This document shows positions 48,561 through 60,306 of a stretch of 64,000 nucleotides of DNA, piece after piece; the first letter of the stretch is position 1; every line of letters starts with the position of its first letter. Location of the stretch: assembly GCF_003788635.1 (NCBI RefSeq), contig NZ_AYKH01000001.1:186001-250000 (forward strand), given 5' to 3'. This DNA comes from Salinisphaera orenii subsp. orenii MK-B5 (GTDB lineage: Bacteria; Pseudomonadota; Gammaproteobacteria; Nevskiales; Salinisphaeraceae). The position numbers and the translations under genes are program-made. The notes beneath the pieces were generated by a model. It was not told the origin of the DNA. It saw nothing but the letters and a program-made list of their open reading frames with translations, and searched no databases.

Positions 48561-50615
48561 CTACGAATCGTCACGCGCCTGGAGACGCTGGAGTACCGGC
48601 GCGCACTGATTCTCGTCGGCGGCGGTCGGCGAGACGAGCGCCAGCAGCGCGGCCGCCGGCGTGGCCACCGCGCCGAGGGCGATCGCGGCGGCGGCGCGGG
48701 CGACCAGCGGCGCCGCCTCGACGCCCGGCGCTGGATCGGCGTAGGTACCGCGCACGTACAGCGGCGAGCGCAGCGTCAGCAGCCGCGCGCCCTTGCTTTC
48801 GGGCGCGATCTTGAGATCCAGGCTCTCGTCGGCGAAGTGGGTCGTGCCGGTGACGTTGATCACGGCATTCTCGGTATCGAAGACGAACACGGTCGGCCGC
48901 ACCCGCCCGTCGTCGACGATCAGATCGGCGGCCGCGCAGTTGATGCGCACGGGCTCGTCGCCGAACAGTTCGCCCACCACGTAGTTGCCGACGTTGAGCC
49001 CGGCCAGCTCCATGAGGTTACGGCTGATCCAGCCGCGGTCGAGGAGGACGGTCAGGCGACCGTTGCTGTCGGCCAGGAGATCGGCCACCGAGTCGCCCGA
49101 GCCCGACAGCGTCGCATCGCCGTTGATCTGGCCGAGGCTGCCCTCCAGCGCCTCGACCGCGGGCATGATCTCGTCGAGCCGCAGCCGCCGCGCGTGCATA
49201 TCGACCCGCCCCACCATCGGGTCCGTTCGGCCTGTCAGTCGGAGCGTGGTGTTGAGCTCGCCGCCGGCCACGCCGAAGCGCAGCGGATCGATCAGCAGTT
49301 CGCCGTCGTCCAGCACCAGATGGGCGTGGATGTCGGACAGCGGCAGCGTGTCGCCGTGCTGGATGCTTTTCGCCGTGAACCTCACGTCGGCATCCATCCG
49401 CGACCAGGCCTCGGTGTCGAAGCGCTCGACCGGCAGCACCCTGCCCGCGGGCTGGCGTGTGTCTTCGCCGCGGTCGGCCTTGTGCGCGTTGGAATCGGCG
49501 CCGATCAGCGGCGCCAGATCGGAGAACCGCAGCCGGTTGGAAACGAGTTCGCCGCTCAGTTTGGGCCGCGGCGCGGCCTGCGTGTAGACGAGCGTGCCGC
49601 GGATGTCGCTGTCGCCGATCCGGCCGTTGAAATCCCGGTAACTGAAACGTGAGCCCTTGACCGTGTCGAAGCGCGCCGACAGATGGCCGTCGGTCGCGTA
49701 GGCGGGTGTAGCCGGCAGCGTGACACCGGTCAGCCGCTCGAGATTGTCGAGGCTCTCGCCGGAAAACGAGACGTCGAGGTCCGCGCCGCCGAGGTCCAGC
49801 GGTCTGACCAGCGCGCCGGCCACCTGCACGCGCGTGCTGCCCGAGCGCACGTCGGCCTGGATCGGGAACGGCCGGTCGCCGCCGCGCAACGCGAGCATCC
49901 CGCCCATCCGGCCCGTGCCGGACAGCGGCGCCCCCTTGTAGCGACCCTCGACCCGGACCCCGAAGACGTAGTCTCCGGCGGCCGGGTCACCGTCGCCGTC
50001 GCCGCCGGCGATCTGGGCGAACGGCACCGGCTTGCCGAGCGGGTCGATCGTCACGGTGAAGTCGGCGTCGAGCACGGCGTCGTCGTAGGTCACCGTGCCT
50101 TCGTCGAACACGAGCTCGTCGATGACCACGGTCCAGCTCGACGGCTCGGTGTCTTCCGGATCGCTCGCGGATTCGTCGGAACCGAGGTCGAAGGTCCAGT
50201 TGTCGCGCCCGTCGGCCAGCCGCACCAGGCCGGCATCGGGCCTATGCACCGCGATGCGCTGAATCGACACGCGCCGGGAGAGCAGCCCGAGAGGCGCCAG
50301 CCACACGTCGACGCGCTGCACATGCGCCATGTGGTCGGCCTCCACATGGTCGGGATTGCCGACCACGACGTCCCCGGCGTACACATGCGGCCACGGGATC
50401 CAGCCGCGCCAGCCCGACGGCGACTCGGGACGCGACCAGTCGAGCCCGAGCTCGCCGCGGATCTCGAACGGCCGCTGGATGGCGGCGGAGACCTGACGAT
50501 TGACGGTCGGCTTGAGCAGGTTCCAGTCGAACAGCGACACGAAGACCACCAGCACGACGATCAGCCCGACGAGAACTGCCAAGGCCCCGATCGCGATACG
50601 CGGCGTGCGCTTCAT
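48561..50615 (-). CDS. AsmA-family protein
   Basis: A 684-residue protein with one N-terminal membrane helix (IAIGALAVLVGLIVVLVVFV) and a long periplasmic beta-rich chain. The AsmA signatures are FEIRGELGLDWSRPESPSGW near the N-terminus and, in the C-terminal AsmA-like domain, LLADSNGRLTVLLDRGWISR and FDTENAVINVTGTTHFADES, LDLKIAPESKG. AsmA-like proteins form bridge-like channels for phospholipid transport to the outer membrane. GGGAG six bases before the ATG at 50615 fixes the start. It is convergent with the flavin reductase gene. Confidence 0.9.
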   Translation of the reverse strand: MKRTPRIAIGALAVLVGLIVVLVVFVSLFDWNLLKPTVNRQVSAAIQRPFEIRGELGLDWSRPESPSGWRGWIPWPHVYAGDVVVGNPDHVEADHMAHVQRVDVWLAPLGLLSRRVSIQRIAVHRPDAGLVRLADGRDNWTFDLGSDESASDPEDTEPSSWTVVIDELVFDEGTVTYDDAVLDADFTVTIDPLGKPVPFAQIAGGDGDGDPAAGDYVFGVRVEGRYKGAPLSGTGRMGGMLALRGGDRPFPIQADVRSGSTRVQVAGALVRPLDLGGADLDVSFSGESLDNLERLTGVTLPATPAYATDGHLSARFDTVKGSRFSYRDFNGRIGDSDIRGTLVYTQAAPRPKLSGELVSNRLRFSDLAPLIGADSNAHKADRGEDTRQPAGRVLPVERFDTEAWSRMDADVRFTAKSIQHGDTLPLSDIHAHLVLDDGELLIDPLRFGVAGGELNTTLRLTGRTDPMVGRVDMHARRLRLDEIMPAVEALEGSLGQINGDATLSGSGDSVADLLADSNGRLTVLLDRGWISRNLMELAGLNVGNYVVGELFGDEPVRINCAAADLIVDDGRVRPTVFVFDTENAVINVTGTTHFADESLDLKIAPESKGARLLTLRSPLYVRGTYADPAPGVEAAPLVARAAAAIALGAVATPAAALLALVSPTAADENQCAPVLQRLQARDDS

Positions 50616-51254
50616 CCAGACTCCCGGCAACGAGGCCCGTGGGACGGCGATAGCCGCGATTATGCGCCGAAACGCGCGCCGAATCGCGGGCTACGTCGGC
50701 ACCCGCGGCGCGCCTGTGCCACGCTCGGCCGTCCGCCCGTTCTCGGTTTGGCTCATGCCCGGCGGTCTCGTCGCGGAAACATGGGTCGTCGCCTGGCTTG
50801 CCATGATCTTGCCTGGCCGTCGGCTGCGCCGGAGGGCGGCCGCGCGCAGTCGGGGTCTTGCCTCGGCCCGCGATGCGACGATACAGCGGTGTCGCGGATG
50901 ACCGGTGGCCGCGCTAACGAGGCGAGGTTCTGTCCCCCTGACCCCGACCGCCCGTGACGCCCGGGTTCGGTGCCGGGCCGACAAGCACGAGCGGCAGGCC
51001 GCGCGTTGGTCCGGCGGCGTGCCATATCGCCGGAACGCGGGTCGGGTCGAGCGAACGGCAGCGGTCGCGACGTGGCGCGGCCCCAGACCGCGGCAGTGTC
51101 AACGGCGATAACGCACGAGCGCCGGCGGCCGGTCCGGTCGCACCCGGACCGGTCGAGCGCTTGAAGCGGCCCGCGCCCGCCCCGACCATTGGGTCACCAA
51201 CCGCCACGACCGGCGCCATCGCGCGGTCGCCTCACTTCACCAGGAGCCGTATCC
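50616..51254. other. Gene-free spacer, about 640 bp
   Basis: Lies between divergent asmA-like and M42 peptidase genes. ORFs across it are short, overlap in several frames and have no recognisable domain or ribosome site. It should hold both promoters; the M42 gene has CAGGAG before its ATG. I see nothing else. Confidence 0.5.
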
Positions 51255-52346
51255 ATGGCGAGCGACAAGAGCATTCTGACCGAAGACTCGATGGACTTTC
51301 TCGAGCGTTATCTCAACAACGCCGCGCCGACCGGCTACGAGTCCGGCGGTCAGAAGCTGTGGATGGACTATCTTCGGCCCTACGTCGACGAGTTCATCAC
51401 CGATACCTACGGCTCGGCCGTGGGCGTGATCAATCCGGACGCCGAATACAAGGTGGTCATCGAGGGCCACGCCGACGAGATCTCCTGGTACGTCAACCAC
51501 ATCACCGACAACGGCCTGATCTACGTCATCCGCAACGGCGGCTCGGATCACCAGATCGCGACATCCAAGCGGGTCAATGTCCATACCGACAAGGGCCTCG
51601 TCGAGGGCGTGTTCGGCTGGCCGGCGATCCACACCCGCAATCCGGCCAAGGAGAAGGCGCCGCTCAAGGACAATATCTTCGTCGACGTCGGCGCGAAGGA
51701 CAAAGCCGAGGTCGAGGCCATGGGCGTGCACCCCGGCTGCGTGATCACCTATCCCGACGAGTTCTTCGTGCTCAACGGCGACAAGTTCGTCTGCCGCGCC
51801 ATCGACAACCGGATCGGCGGCTTCATGGTCGCCGAGGTCGCACGTCTGTTCCACGAATCCGGCAAGCGGCCGGACTTCGGCCTGTACGTGGTCAACTCGG
51901 TGCAGGAGGAGGTCGGTCTCAAGGGCGCGGGCATGATCGCCGAGCGCCTGCGCCCGGACGTGGCGATCGTCACCGACGTCACCCACGACACGACCACGCC
52001 GATGATCGACCAGAAGGCCCACGGGACCACGCGCATCGGCGAGGGCCCGGTGATCGCCTACGCGCCCGCGGTCCAGAACCGGCTGCGCGAGCACATCGTC
52101 GCCGCCGCCCAGCGCCGCGAGATTCCGTTCCAGCGCCAGGCCCGGGCGCCGGCCACGGGTACCGACACCGACGCCTTCGCCTACAGCCACCAGGGCGTGG
52201 CCTCGGCGCTGATCGCACTGTCGCTGCGCTACATGCACACGACGGTGGAGATGGTGCACCGGCAGGACGTCGAGAACGTGATCCGGCTCATCCACGAATC
52301 GGTGAAGACGATCGAAACCGGGCACCGCTTCAGCTACTTCGACTGA
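51255..52346 (+). CDS. M42-family aminopeptidase/endoglucanase-like metallopeptidase
   Basis: A 363-residue M42 enzyme. Metal ligands lie in VVIEGHADEISWYV, CRAIDNRIGGFMVAEVA, NSVQEEVGLKGA (catalytic Glu), AIVTDVTHDTTTP and SLRYMHTTVEMVH. It probably forms a tetrahedral dodecamer degrading peptides in the cytoplasm. The ATG at 51255 has CAGGAG upstream, and the 22 residues encoded further 5' are noise. The N-terminus SMDFLERYLNNAAPTGYESG is the family opening. Confidence 0.9.
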   Translation: MASDKSILTEDSMDFLERYLNNAAPTGYESGGQKLWMDYLRPYVDEFITDTYGSAVGVINPDAEYKVVIEGHADEISWYVNHITDNGLIYVIRNGGSDHQIATSKRVNVHTDKGLVEGVFGWPAIHTRNPAKEKAPLKDNIFVDVGAKDKAEVEAMGVHPGCVITYPDEFFVLNGDKFVCRAIDNRIGGFMVAEVARLFHESGKRPDFGLYVVNSVQEEVGLKGAGMIAERLRPDVAIVTDVTHDTTTPMIDQKAHGTTRIGEGPVIAYAPAVQNRLREHIVAAAQRREIPFQRQARAPATGTDTDAFAYSHQGVASALIALSLRYMHTTVEMVHRQDVENVIRLIHESVKTIETGHRFSYFD

Positions 52347-52437
52347 CGTCGGGCCCGATCCCGACCCCTGTGTCGTACACTCGAGGCGTGGACGCCGGTA
52401 GCGCGTCCACGCCGCGACACTTCGATCGGGAGCCGTC

Positions 52438-52782
52438 ATGATCGGAAGCCTGGCCGCCCTGCTGGCCTTCCAGCTCGCCGGGGAGATCCTCGTTCGCCTG
52501 ACCGGCCTGCCGCTGCCCGGCCCCGTGCTCGGCATGCTGCTGCTGTTCGCCGCCCTGCTGGCGCGGGGCCGCACGCCGGCGGTCTTCGCCGAGACGACGC
52601 ACGGGCTGCTGGCCTATCTGGGCCTGCTGTTCGTACCCGCCGGGGTGGGCATCATCAGCCACCTCGACCGGGTCGCCGGCGAGTGGCTGGGCATCGCCGT
52701 GACCCTGCTCGCCAGCACCGCCCTGGCGCTGGTCGCGACCGCCTTCACCCTGCGTTACATGCTCCGGCGCCAGGGGGACTAG
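52438..52782 (+). CDS. CidA/LrgA-family membrane protein
   Basis: A 114-residue protein with four membrane helices. FQLAGEILVRLTGLPLPGPV and GMLLLFAALLARGRTP and LAYLGLLFVPAGVGIISHLD are signature segments. CidA/LrgA proteins act like holins in murein hydrolase control or in export of small metabolites such as pyruvate or glycolate. It precedes the LrgB gene by 3 bp, the standard pair. Confidence 0.9.
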   Translation: MIGSLAALLAFQLAGEILVRLTGLPLPGPVLGMLLLFAALLARGRTPAVFAETTHGLLAYLGLLFVPAGVGIISHLDRVAGEWLGIAVTLLASTALALVATAFTLRYMLRRQGD

Positions 52783-52785
52783 CGC

Positions 52786-53505
52786 ATGGATCGCATCACC
52801 CGCGTCTGGGTCTATCTGGCCGAAACGCCGCTGCTCTGGCTGGCGCTGACGGTGGGCGTGTTCTGGCTGGCCCAGCAGATCTATCACAACACCCGCGGGT
52901 TCGCGCTGCTCAATCCGGTGCTGGTGAGCATCGGGGTACTGGTCGGCCTGCTCACGATCACGGACACATCCTATGCCGTCTACTTCGACGGCGCCCAGTT
53001 CATCCATTTTCTGCTCGGCCCGGCCACGGTCGCGCTCGCCGAGCCGCTGGCCGGGCAGGCCGCGGAGCTGCGCCGGGCGTGGTTGCCGATCGTGGTCGCG
53101 CTGTCGGCGGGCTCGCTGACCGCCATCGTCTCGGCGATGGCGATCGGCTGGGCCGTGGGCCTCACGCCCGAGACCCTTCTATCGATGCTGCCGAAGTCGG
53201 TGACCACGCCGATCGCCATGGCGGTCGCCGAGGAAGTCGGCGGCCTGCCCTCGCTGACCGCGGTTCTGGTCATCCTCACCGGCATCACCGGCGCGGTGAT
53301 CGGCATCCCGCTGCTCCGCGTGCTGGGCCTGCGCGACCCGTTGGCCAAGGGCTTCGCCATGGGCGTGGCCGCGCACGGCATCGGCACCGCGCGGGCCTTC
53401 GAGCACAGCGAGCGGGCCGGCGCCTTCTCCGGGCTCGGCATGGGGCTGAACGGCGCACTGACGGCGATCCTCGTGCCGCTGCTGGTGTGGCTGCTGGGTT
53501 TCTGA
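52786..53505 (+). CDS. LrgB/CidB-family membrane protein
   Basis: A 239-residue protein with about seven membrane segments. The family motifs are FIHFLLGPATVALAEPLAGQ, LLSMLPKSVTTPIAMAVAEE and AVLVILTGITGAVIGIPLLR, plus GVAAHGIGTARAFEHSERAG. It pairs with the upstream LrgA protein. Whether it transports a metabolite or sets autolysis is not readable from the sequence. It is full length. Confidence 0.91.
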   Translation: MDRITRVWVYLAETPLLWLALTVGVFWLAQQIYHNTRGFALLNPVLVSIGVLVGLLTITDTSYAVYFDGAQFIHFLLGPATVALAEPLAGQAAELRRAWLPIVVALSAGSLTAIVSAMAIGWAVGLTPETLLSMLPKSVTTPIAMAVAEEVGGLPSLTAVLVILTGITGAVIGIPLLRVLGLRDPLAKGFAMGVAAHGIGTARAFEHSERAGAFSGLGMGLNGALTAILVPLLVWLLGF

Positions 53506-53522
53506 CCCGGGCATCGCCCCAG

Positions 53523-53551
53523 TTGTACTTCGGGGGCGCCGTCTCTATTTT
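53523..53551 (+). promoter_or_regulatory. Possible promoter upstream of the Hsp20 gene
   Basis: TTGTAC, 17 bp, then TATTTT lies 41 bp before the Hsp20 ATG. Match to sigma-70 consensus is moderate. I see no good sigma-32 element, though one would be expected for an Hsp20/Lon block. Confidence 0.25.
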
Positions 53552-53592
53552 CCTCTTAAAGCCGGAAACGTCCGACGGAGACCCCTCACGCG

Positions 53593-53997
53593 ATGTCGTC
53601 ACACGATCTGGATGCCTGGATGTGGGCCGATGCGGTCAAGCGCCTCGAGCGCGCCGAAGGCCTGCAGCGACGCTTTTTCAAACCCGCCGGCCCGCGTCCG
53701 CCGCGACAGTGGGAACCGCCGGTGGACATCTTCGAGACCGACGAAGCGGTCTGGGTCGTCATCGCCCTGCCCGGCGTGTCGTCCAGCCGCCTCACCGAGC
53801 TGGAGGTCCGGGGCGACGAGCTGCTCGTGGCCGGGGAGCGTCCGGTGCCCGCACCCGACGCGCGGGCCGCGCTGCACCGGCTGGAGATTCCGCATGGCCG
53901 CTTCGAGCGCCGCGTGGTGCTGCCCTGGCCGCGGCTGGCCCTGGCCGGCCACGAGCTCGTCGACGGCTGTCTCTACCTGACGCTGCACAAGCGCTGA
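53593..53997 (+). CDS. Hsp20/alpha-crystallin-family small heat shock protein
   Basis: A 134-residue protein. The alpha-crystallin domain runs from WEPPVDIFETDEAVWVVIAL through PGVSSSRLTELEVRGDELLV to the HGRFERRVVLPWP segment and the final YLTLHKR. The usual C-terminal I-x-I motif is absent, since the protein ends immediately after the last strand, so its oligomers may be smaller. It lies 190 bp upstream of lon and could share heat control with it. Confidence 0.88.
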   Translation: MSSHDLDAWMWADAVKRLERAEGLQRRFFKPAGPRPPRQWEPPVDIFETDEAVWVVIALPGVSSSRLTELEVRGDELLVAGERPVPAPDARAALHRLEIPHGRFERRVVLPWPRLALAGHELVDGCLYLTLHKR

Positions 53998-54188
53998 CAC
54001 AGGCCCGTCGTGCCCCGGCCCGCGCCGTGTTTACCGCCACCCGCGCCGTACGCCACGCGCACGCCGCGGGCCGATGAACGAGGCGTGCCGTCGGCGGCGG
54101 TGCAAAGCCCATAGATCGCGCCGTCCGCGACCGCGTCCGATTACGGCGCCGCGACGAATCGAAAGCCACACCGACTGTATTCAGGACC

Positions 54189-56612
<2,424 letters not shown>

Positions 56613-56686
56613 GGATGCCCCGGCCCGGGCGGCCCGGGCGCTGCGTCACGGCCGGGGCGATGCGCTCGGCCAGGGCGCGGCCGTCG

Positions 56687-57256
56687 TCAGCCGTCCTCGA
56701 GGGCGCGCAGCTCGGCCTCGAGGGCGAAGACGTGCGCGTCCGTCGCACCGAGTTCGCGCAGGGCCGCGGCGAGATTCAGCAGATAGTCGCGGTTGGGCCC
56801 GCTCGGCCCTTGGGAGGCCGCGATGCGGCGCGCGATCTCGGCCACCGGCGCCGGCCCCGCGAAGGCGGCGTTGTCCTCGGTGGCGATATACACCAGGCCT
56901 TCGTCGGTGGTGCCGTCGGCGAAGGTCATCTCCGTGGCGAAGCGCAGATAGCCGTTCTTCTCGCGATGATCGAGATGCTCGAAGATCGCGGGCGTGACCC
57001 GATAGGCCATGCCGAGGCAGGTCTCGCCCGGCGCCCGCACGAGCGTGGCCACCCGGCCCGGCGCGTCCGGCGTGCCGCGATGATCGTGCGAGCCCTGCCA
57101 GAAACGCCGGACCCAGCCGGTGATCGAGGCCGGCCGCCGCTCGAGATAATCGAAGCCGGCCTTGTAGATCAGCGAGCCGTAGCCGAACAGCCACAGCTGC
57201 TCGCGGTCGGCGAAGCGCCCGGCCCGGCGGTTGGCCTCGATGGTGTTGAACGACAT
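56687..57256 (-). CDS. chaC: Glutathione-specific gamma-glutamylcyclotransferase, ChaC family
   Basis: A 189-residue ChaC-type enzyme. The fold signature is LWLFGYGSLIYKAGFDYLE, then PGRVATLVRAPGETCLGMAY, with the catalytic Glu in LDHREKNGYLR. It splits glutathione to 5-oxoproline and Cys-Gly. The start is taken at MSFNTIEAN because the homology begins soon after. It is convergent with lon and 15 bp downstream of the rdgC stop on the same strand direction. Confidence 0.88.
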   Translation of the reverse strand: MSFNTIEANRRAGRFADREQLWLFGYGSLIYKAGFDYLERRPASITGWVRRFWQGSHDHRGTPDAPGRVATLVRAPGETCLGMAYRVTPAIFEHLDHREKNGYLRFATEMTFADGTTDEGLVYIATEDNAAFAGPAPVAEIARRIAASQGPSGPNRDYLLNLAAALRELGATDAHVFALEAELRALEDG

Positions 57257-57271
57257 CGGCGCTACGGTCCT

Positions 57272-58195
57272 CTAGGCTGCCTGCGACGCGTCCGTGGACA
57301 GGGCACCGAAATGGCCGTAGAGGCGTGCGATCAGATCGCGCAACGGCTGGGCCTGGATGCTGACCCGGGCCTGCAGTTCGGCCACGGCATCCTCGGTCTC
57401 CAGCGCGTCGAGGTCCTCCTGGATGACGTCCAGCGCGCGGATACGCTTGAGATCGAGGCTCTCGTCCAGGTCGAACTCGATCGCGTCGTCCATCGCCAGG
57501 TTCAGGCGCACCACCTGCATGCCGGCGGCCAGATGCGCTCGGACCTCATCGCGCTGCACGTCCATCGCGGTCACGCGCACGCTGGCGCGGGCCTCGTCGG
57601 TGGATTCCAGCGCGGCCCGATCGCCCGGCGCGAATCCCGCGGGCAGGCGCTCCGGCTCGTCCAGCCAGAGGCTCATCTCGGCGGCCGGCGCGATGTTGCC
57701 GGCCGGACGCGTGACCGGCAGGCTGCCGAGCGCGTCGCGCAGGGAGCCCACGACGGTCTCCGCCCGCTTCTCCGAACTGGCATCGACCCAGACCTGATGG
57801 TTGTGCAGGTCGATGAACACGGGGGTGCGACGTGCCCGCGTGAAGGCCCGCGGCAGCAGCTCGAAGTGGGCCTGATCGCGGATATCGGCGCGTTCCCGGC
57901 GGCTGACCTTGCGGCCCTCGCCGGCCTCGATGCGGTCGACGCGTTCGTCCACCTCGGCGGCCAGAACCGCACCCGGCAGCACGCGGCTGATCTCCTGATG
58001 CAGACAGATCGCCACACCGTCGACCACGTGCACCATCGCCACATCGCCCTTGACCGGCGGCACGAATCCCTGGGTCCCCGTGGACTGGGCGGCGCATTCC
58101 GGGCAGAGCGCGTCGGTCAGCTTCGTCTCTAGTTCGGCGGGGCTCCAGGCGAAGGGTTCGGAACCCAGAAAGACGCAGAGATTTCGTATCCACAT
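57272..58195 (-). CDS. rdgC: Recombination-associated protein RdgC
   Basis: A 307-residue protein. It opens MWIRNLCVFLGSEPFAWSP and has LETKLTDALCPECAAQSTGT, GFVPPVKGDVAMVHVVDGVA and EISRVLPGAVLAAEVDERVD, RIEAGEGRKVSRRERADIRD as in RdgC. It forms a ring dimer on double-stranded DNA and limits RecA access. The ATG at 58195 gives the standard family length; the longer frame to 58408 is not homologous. Confidence 0.93.
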   Translation of the reverse strand: MWIRNLCVFLGSEPFAWSPAELETKLTDALCPECAAQSTGTQGFVPPVKGDVAMVHVVDGVAICLHQEISRVLPGAVLAAEVDERVDRIEAGEGRKVSRRERADIRDQAHFELLPRAFTRARRTPVFIDLHNHQVWVDASSEKRAETVVGSLRDALGSLPVTRPAGNIAPAAEMSLWLDEPERLPAGFAPGDRAALESTDEARASVRVTAMDVQRDEVRAHLAAGMQVVRLNLAMDDAIEFDLDESLDLKRIRALDVIQEDLDALETEDAVAELQARVSIQAQPLRDLIARLYGHFGALSTDASQAA

Positions 58196-58479
58196 AACTG
58201 ATCGACCTGTTGTTTTCGGACGGGACGGGAGCGACCGGATGAATTCGGCGGACGCCGGAGCGCGGGTGCGTCGGCGGACAGTACCCAACCGTCCGACCCA
58301 ACTCAAGACACCGGCCCGCAAGGCGGTTGCGGCTGTCGCCGGCGGACCGCCTGTGGCACTATCGCGCGCTCCCGCCGGCCCGCGGCGCGACGACATAAGC
58401 AAAGACACAAGCGTTCTTTGAACGCCGCGCGCGGCGCCCGCAGCCTGTAACGTTCACCATCCTTGCACCATCGCCCGTC

Positions 58480-59514
58480 ATGACCCGACTCGTTCCGTCG
58501 ACGCTGCTGATCGCCACCCTCGCGCTGTTCGCGCTCGCCGGCCCGTCGGCCCACGCCGCCGAGGACGTGACCGCCGAGATCGGCTACATGCCCATTCTGC
58601 CGGACGCCCAGCTGTTCGTCGGCCTGGAGGACGGCTCCATCGCCGAGGCCGGCATCGACGCGCGGACGGTGTCCTTCCAGAACGGGCCCGCCATGGTCCA
58701 GGCCCTGGCCTCGGGCCAGCTCGACATCGCCTATTTCGGCATCGGCCCGGCGATGGTCGCGCGCGGCAAGGGGGCGGACATCAAGATGGTCGCCTCCAAC
58801 ATCATCGAGCAGATCAGCTTCATCGCGCTCGGCGAGCTGGCGCCCTACTTCGAGGACGGCGAGGCGGCCACGGCGTTCGCCCGCTTCGCCGAGGATACCG
58901 GCCGGCCGGCGAAGATCTCGACCTTCCCGCGCGGCTCGGTGCCCCAGACCGTGCTCGACTACTGGCTCGATCGCCGGCTTGAGGTCGACCGCGACGATAT
59001 CCGCGTGATCGCCCAGGGCACGTCCCAGGTCCAGCAGTCGCTGCTCACCGGCGCGGTCGACGGCGCGGCCATCCTCGAGCCGGTGGTTTCCATCGTGCTG
59101 GCTCGTCGCGACGACGCCCGCGTGGTCGCCGGCGGCGAGCGCATGTTCCCCGGCCAGCCCGGCGCCGTGGTCGCCGTGCGCGAAGCCTTCATCGAGGCCC
59201 ATCCCGAGGTCGTGGAACGGCTGGTGGCCGCGCACGCCGCGGCCACCGAGAAACTGCGCGCCGGCGACGACGCCGCGGTCGCGGCCGTCGCCGAGTATGT
59301 CGGCGGCGGCCGGCTGCCGGAGGCGGTGGTACGGCGTGTCATCGAACGCTCGCACGACAACTTCGTCGCCGACCCGAACCGCATCATCGACGGCACCCGG
59401 CGCATGCGCGATTTCCAGGCCGATCAGGGCACGCTCGCGGCCGAGCTGGACATCGACGACCTCTTCGAGACGCGTTTCTTCGACGCGCTGGACACCGACA
59501 CGGACGACGACTGA
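58480..59514 (+). CDS. ABC transporter substrate-binding protein, NitT/TauT type
   Basis: A 344-residue periplasmic binding protein with a signal peptide (LLIATLALFALAGPSAHAAE). It shows EIGYMPILPDAQLFVGLEDG, VQALASGQLDIAYFGIGPAM, TFPRGSVPQTVLDYWLDRRL and GTSQVQQSLLTGAVDGAAIL, as in SsuA/NrtA-like proteins. The ligand could be a sulfonate, nitrate, cyanate or thiamine precursor; no residue pattern decides it. It heads a three-gene importer operon with a DsrE-like gene at its end. Confidence 0.9.
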   Translation: MTRLVPSTLLIATLALFALAGPSAHAAEDVTAEIGYMPILPDAQLFVGLEDGSIAEAGIDARTVSFQNGPAMVQALASGQLDIAYFGIGPAMVARGKGADIKMVASNIIEQISFIALGELAPYFEDGEAATAFARFAEDTGRPAKISTFPRGSVPQTVLDYWLDRRLEVDRDDIRVIAQGTSQVQQSLLTGAVDGAAILEPVVSIVLARRDDARVVAGGERMFPGQPGAVVAVREAFIEAHPEVVERLVAAHAAATEKLRAGDDAAVAAVAEYVGGGRLPEAVVRRVIERSHDNFVADPNRIIDGTRRMRDFQADQGTLAAELDIDDLFETRFFDALDTDTDDD

Positions 59515-59517
59515 CCG

Positions 59518-60306
59518 GTGGCCAGCGGCGGGAACAGCGGTGATGCGCGCGGCAGCCGGGCGCTGTTGCGCATCGGCCTCGGCGCGCTGGGCGTGGCCGC
59601 CTTCGTGGCCCTCTGGGACGCCGCCTACGTGTTCAACTGGGCGCCCCGCGGCACCCTGCCCGATCCGTTCGCGGTGCCCGGCGCGCTGCTTGCCGAGTGG
59701 CGCAACGACCGCCTGTTGCCGGCCGTCGGCTCCAGCCTCGTGCACTACGTCTGGGGCTTGGGCGTGGGCACCGTCCTCGGCTTCGGCGTCGGCCTGCTGT
59801 CGGCGACCTCTAGGGTCTTCGACGATGCCCACTACATGCTCGCGCGCATTCTGCGGCCGATTCCGCCGCTGGCATGGGTCGTCTTCGCCATCGCCTGGTT
59901 CCAGGTGAGCCATGCGGGTGCGGCGTTCGTGATCTCGATCGGCGTGTTCTGGGTCAACTACTTCGCAACCGCCGCCGGCGTACGCGACGTCGATCCGCGC
60001 TATTACGAACTGGCCCGCGCCTTCGGCCACGGCGGCTTCATCAAGCGTGTCGGCAGCGTTACCCTGCCCGGTGCGGCGCCCGGGATTCTTTCGGGGATGC
60101 GCACCGGCGTCGGCCAGGCCTGGATGACGCTGATCGCCGCCGAACTGCTGGGCGTGCCGGGCATGGGCCAGGAAATGAACGCCGCCGCGGGCGTGGGCGC
60201 CTACGACGCGGTGGTCGTCTACATGCTGGCGATATCGCTGATCTACACGCTTTCCGACGGCGTGTTCGCGCTGATCGAGAAGCGGCTGCTGCGGTGGCGC
60301 CCGTGA
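59518..60306 (+). CDS. ABC transporter permease, NitT/TauT type
   Basis: A 262-residue inner-membrane permease from the GTG at 59518. About six helices; the BPD_transp motif is EAA-like in YYELARAFGHGGFIKRVGSV, then TLPGAAPGILSGMRTGVGQA. A signature LRPIPPLAWVVFAIAWFQVS precedes it. It overlaps the ATPase gene by four bases. It forms the importer with the binding protein upstream and ATPase downstream. Confidence 0.9.
   Translation: MASGGNSGDARGSRALLRIGLGALGVAAFVALWDAAYVFNWAPRGTLPDPFAVPGALLAEWRNDRLLPAVGSSLVHYVWGLGVGTVLGFGVGLLSATSRVFDDAHYMLARILRPIPPLAWVVFAIAWFQVSHAGAAFVISIGVFWVNYFATAAGVRDVDPRYYELARAFGHGGFIKRVGSVTLPGAAPGILSGMRTGVGQAWMTLIAAELLGVPGMGQEMNAAAGVGAYDAVVVYMLAISLIYTLSDGVFALIEKRLLRWRP

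Noticed and set aside
58303-60030. 575-residue minus-strand ORF over the ABC importer genes
   Set aside because: Antisense shadow of the binding protein and permease genes.
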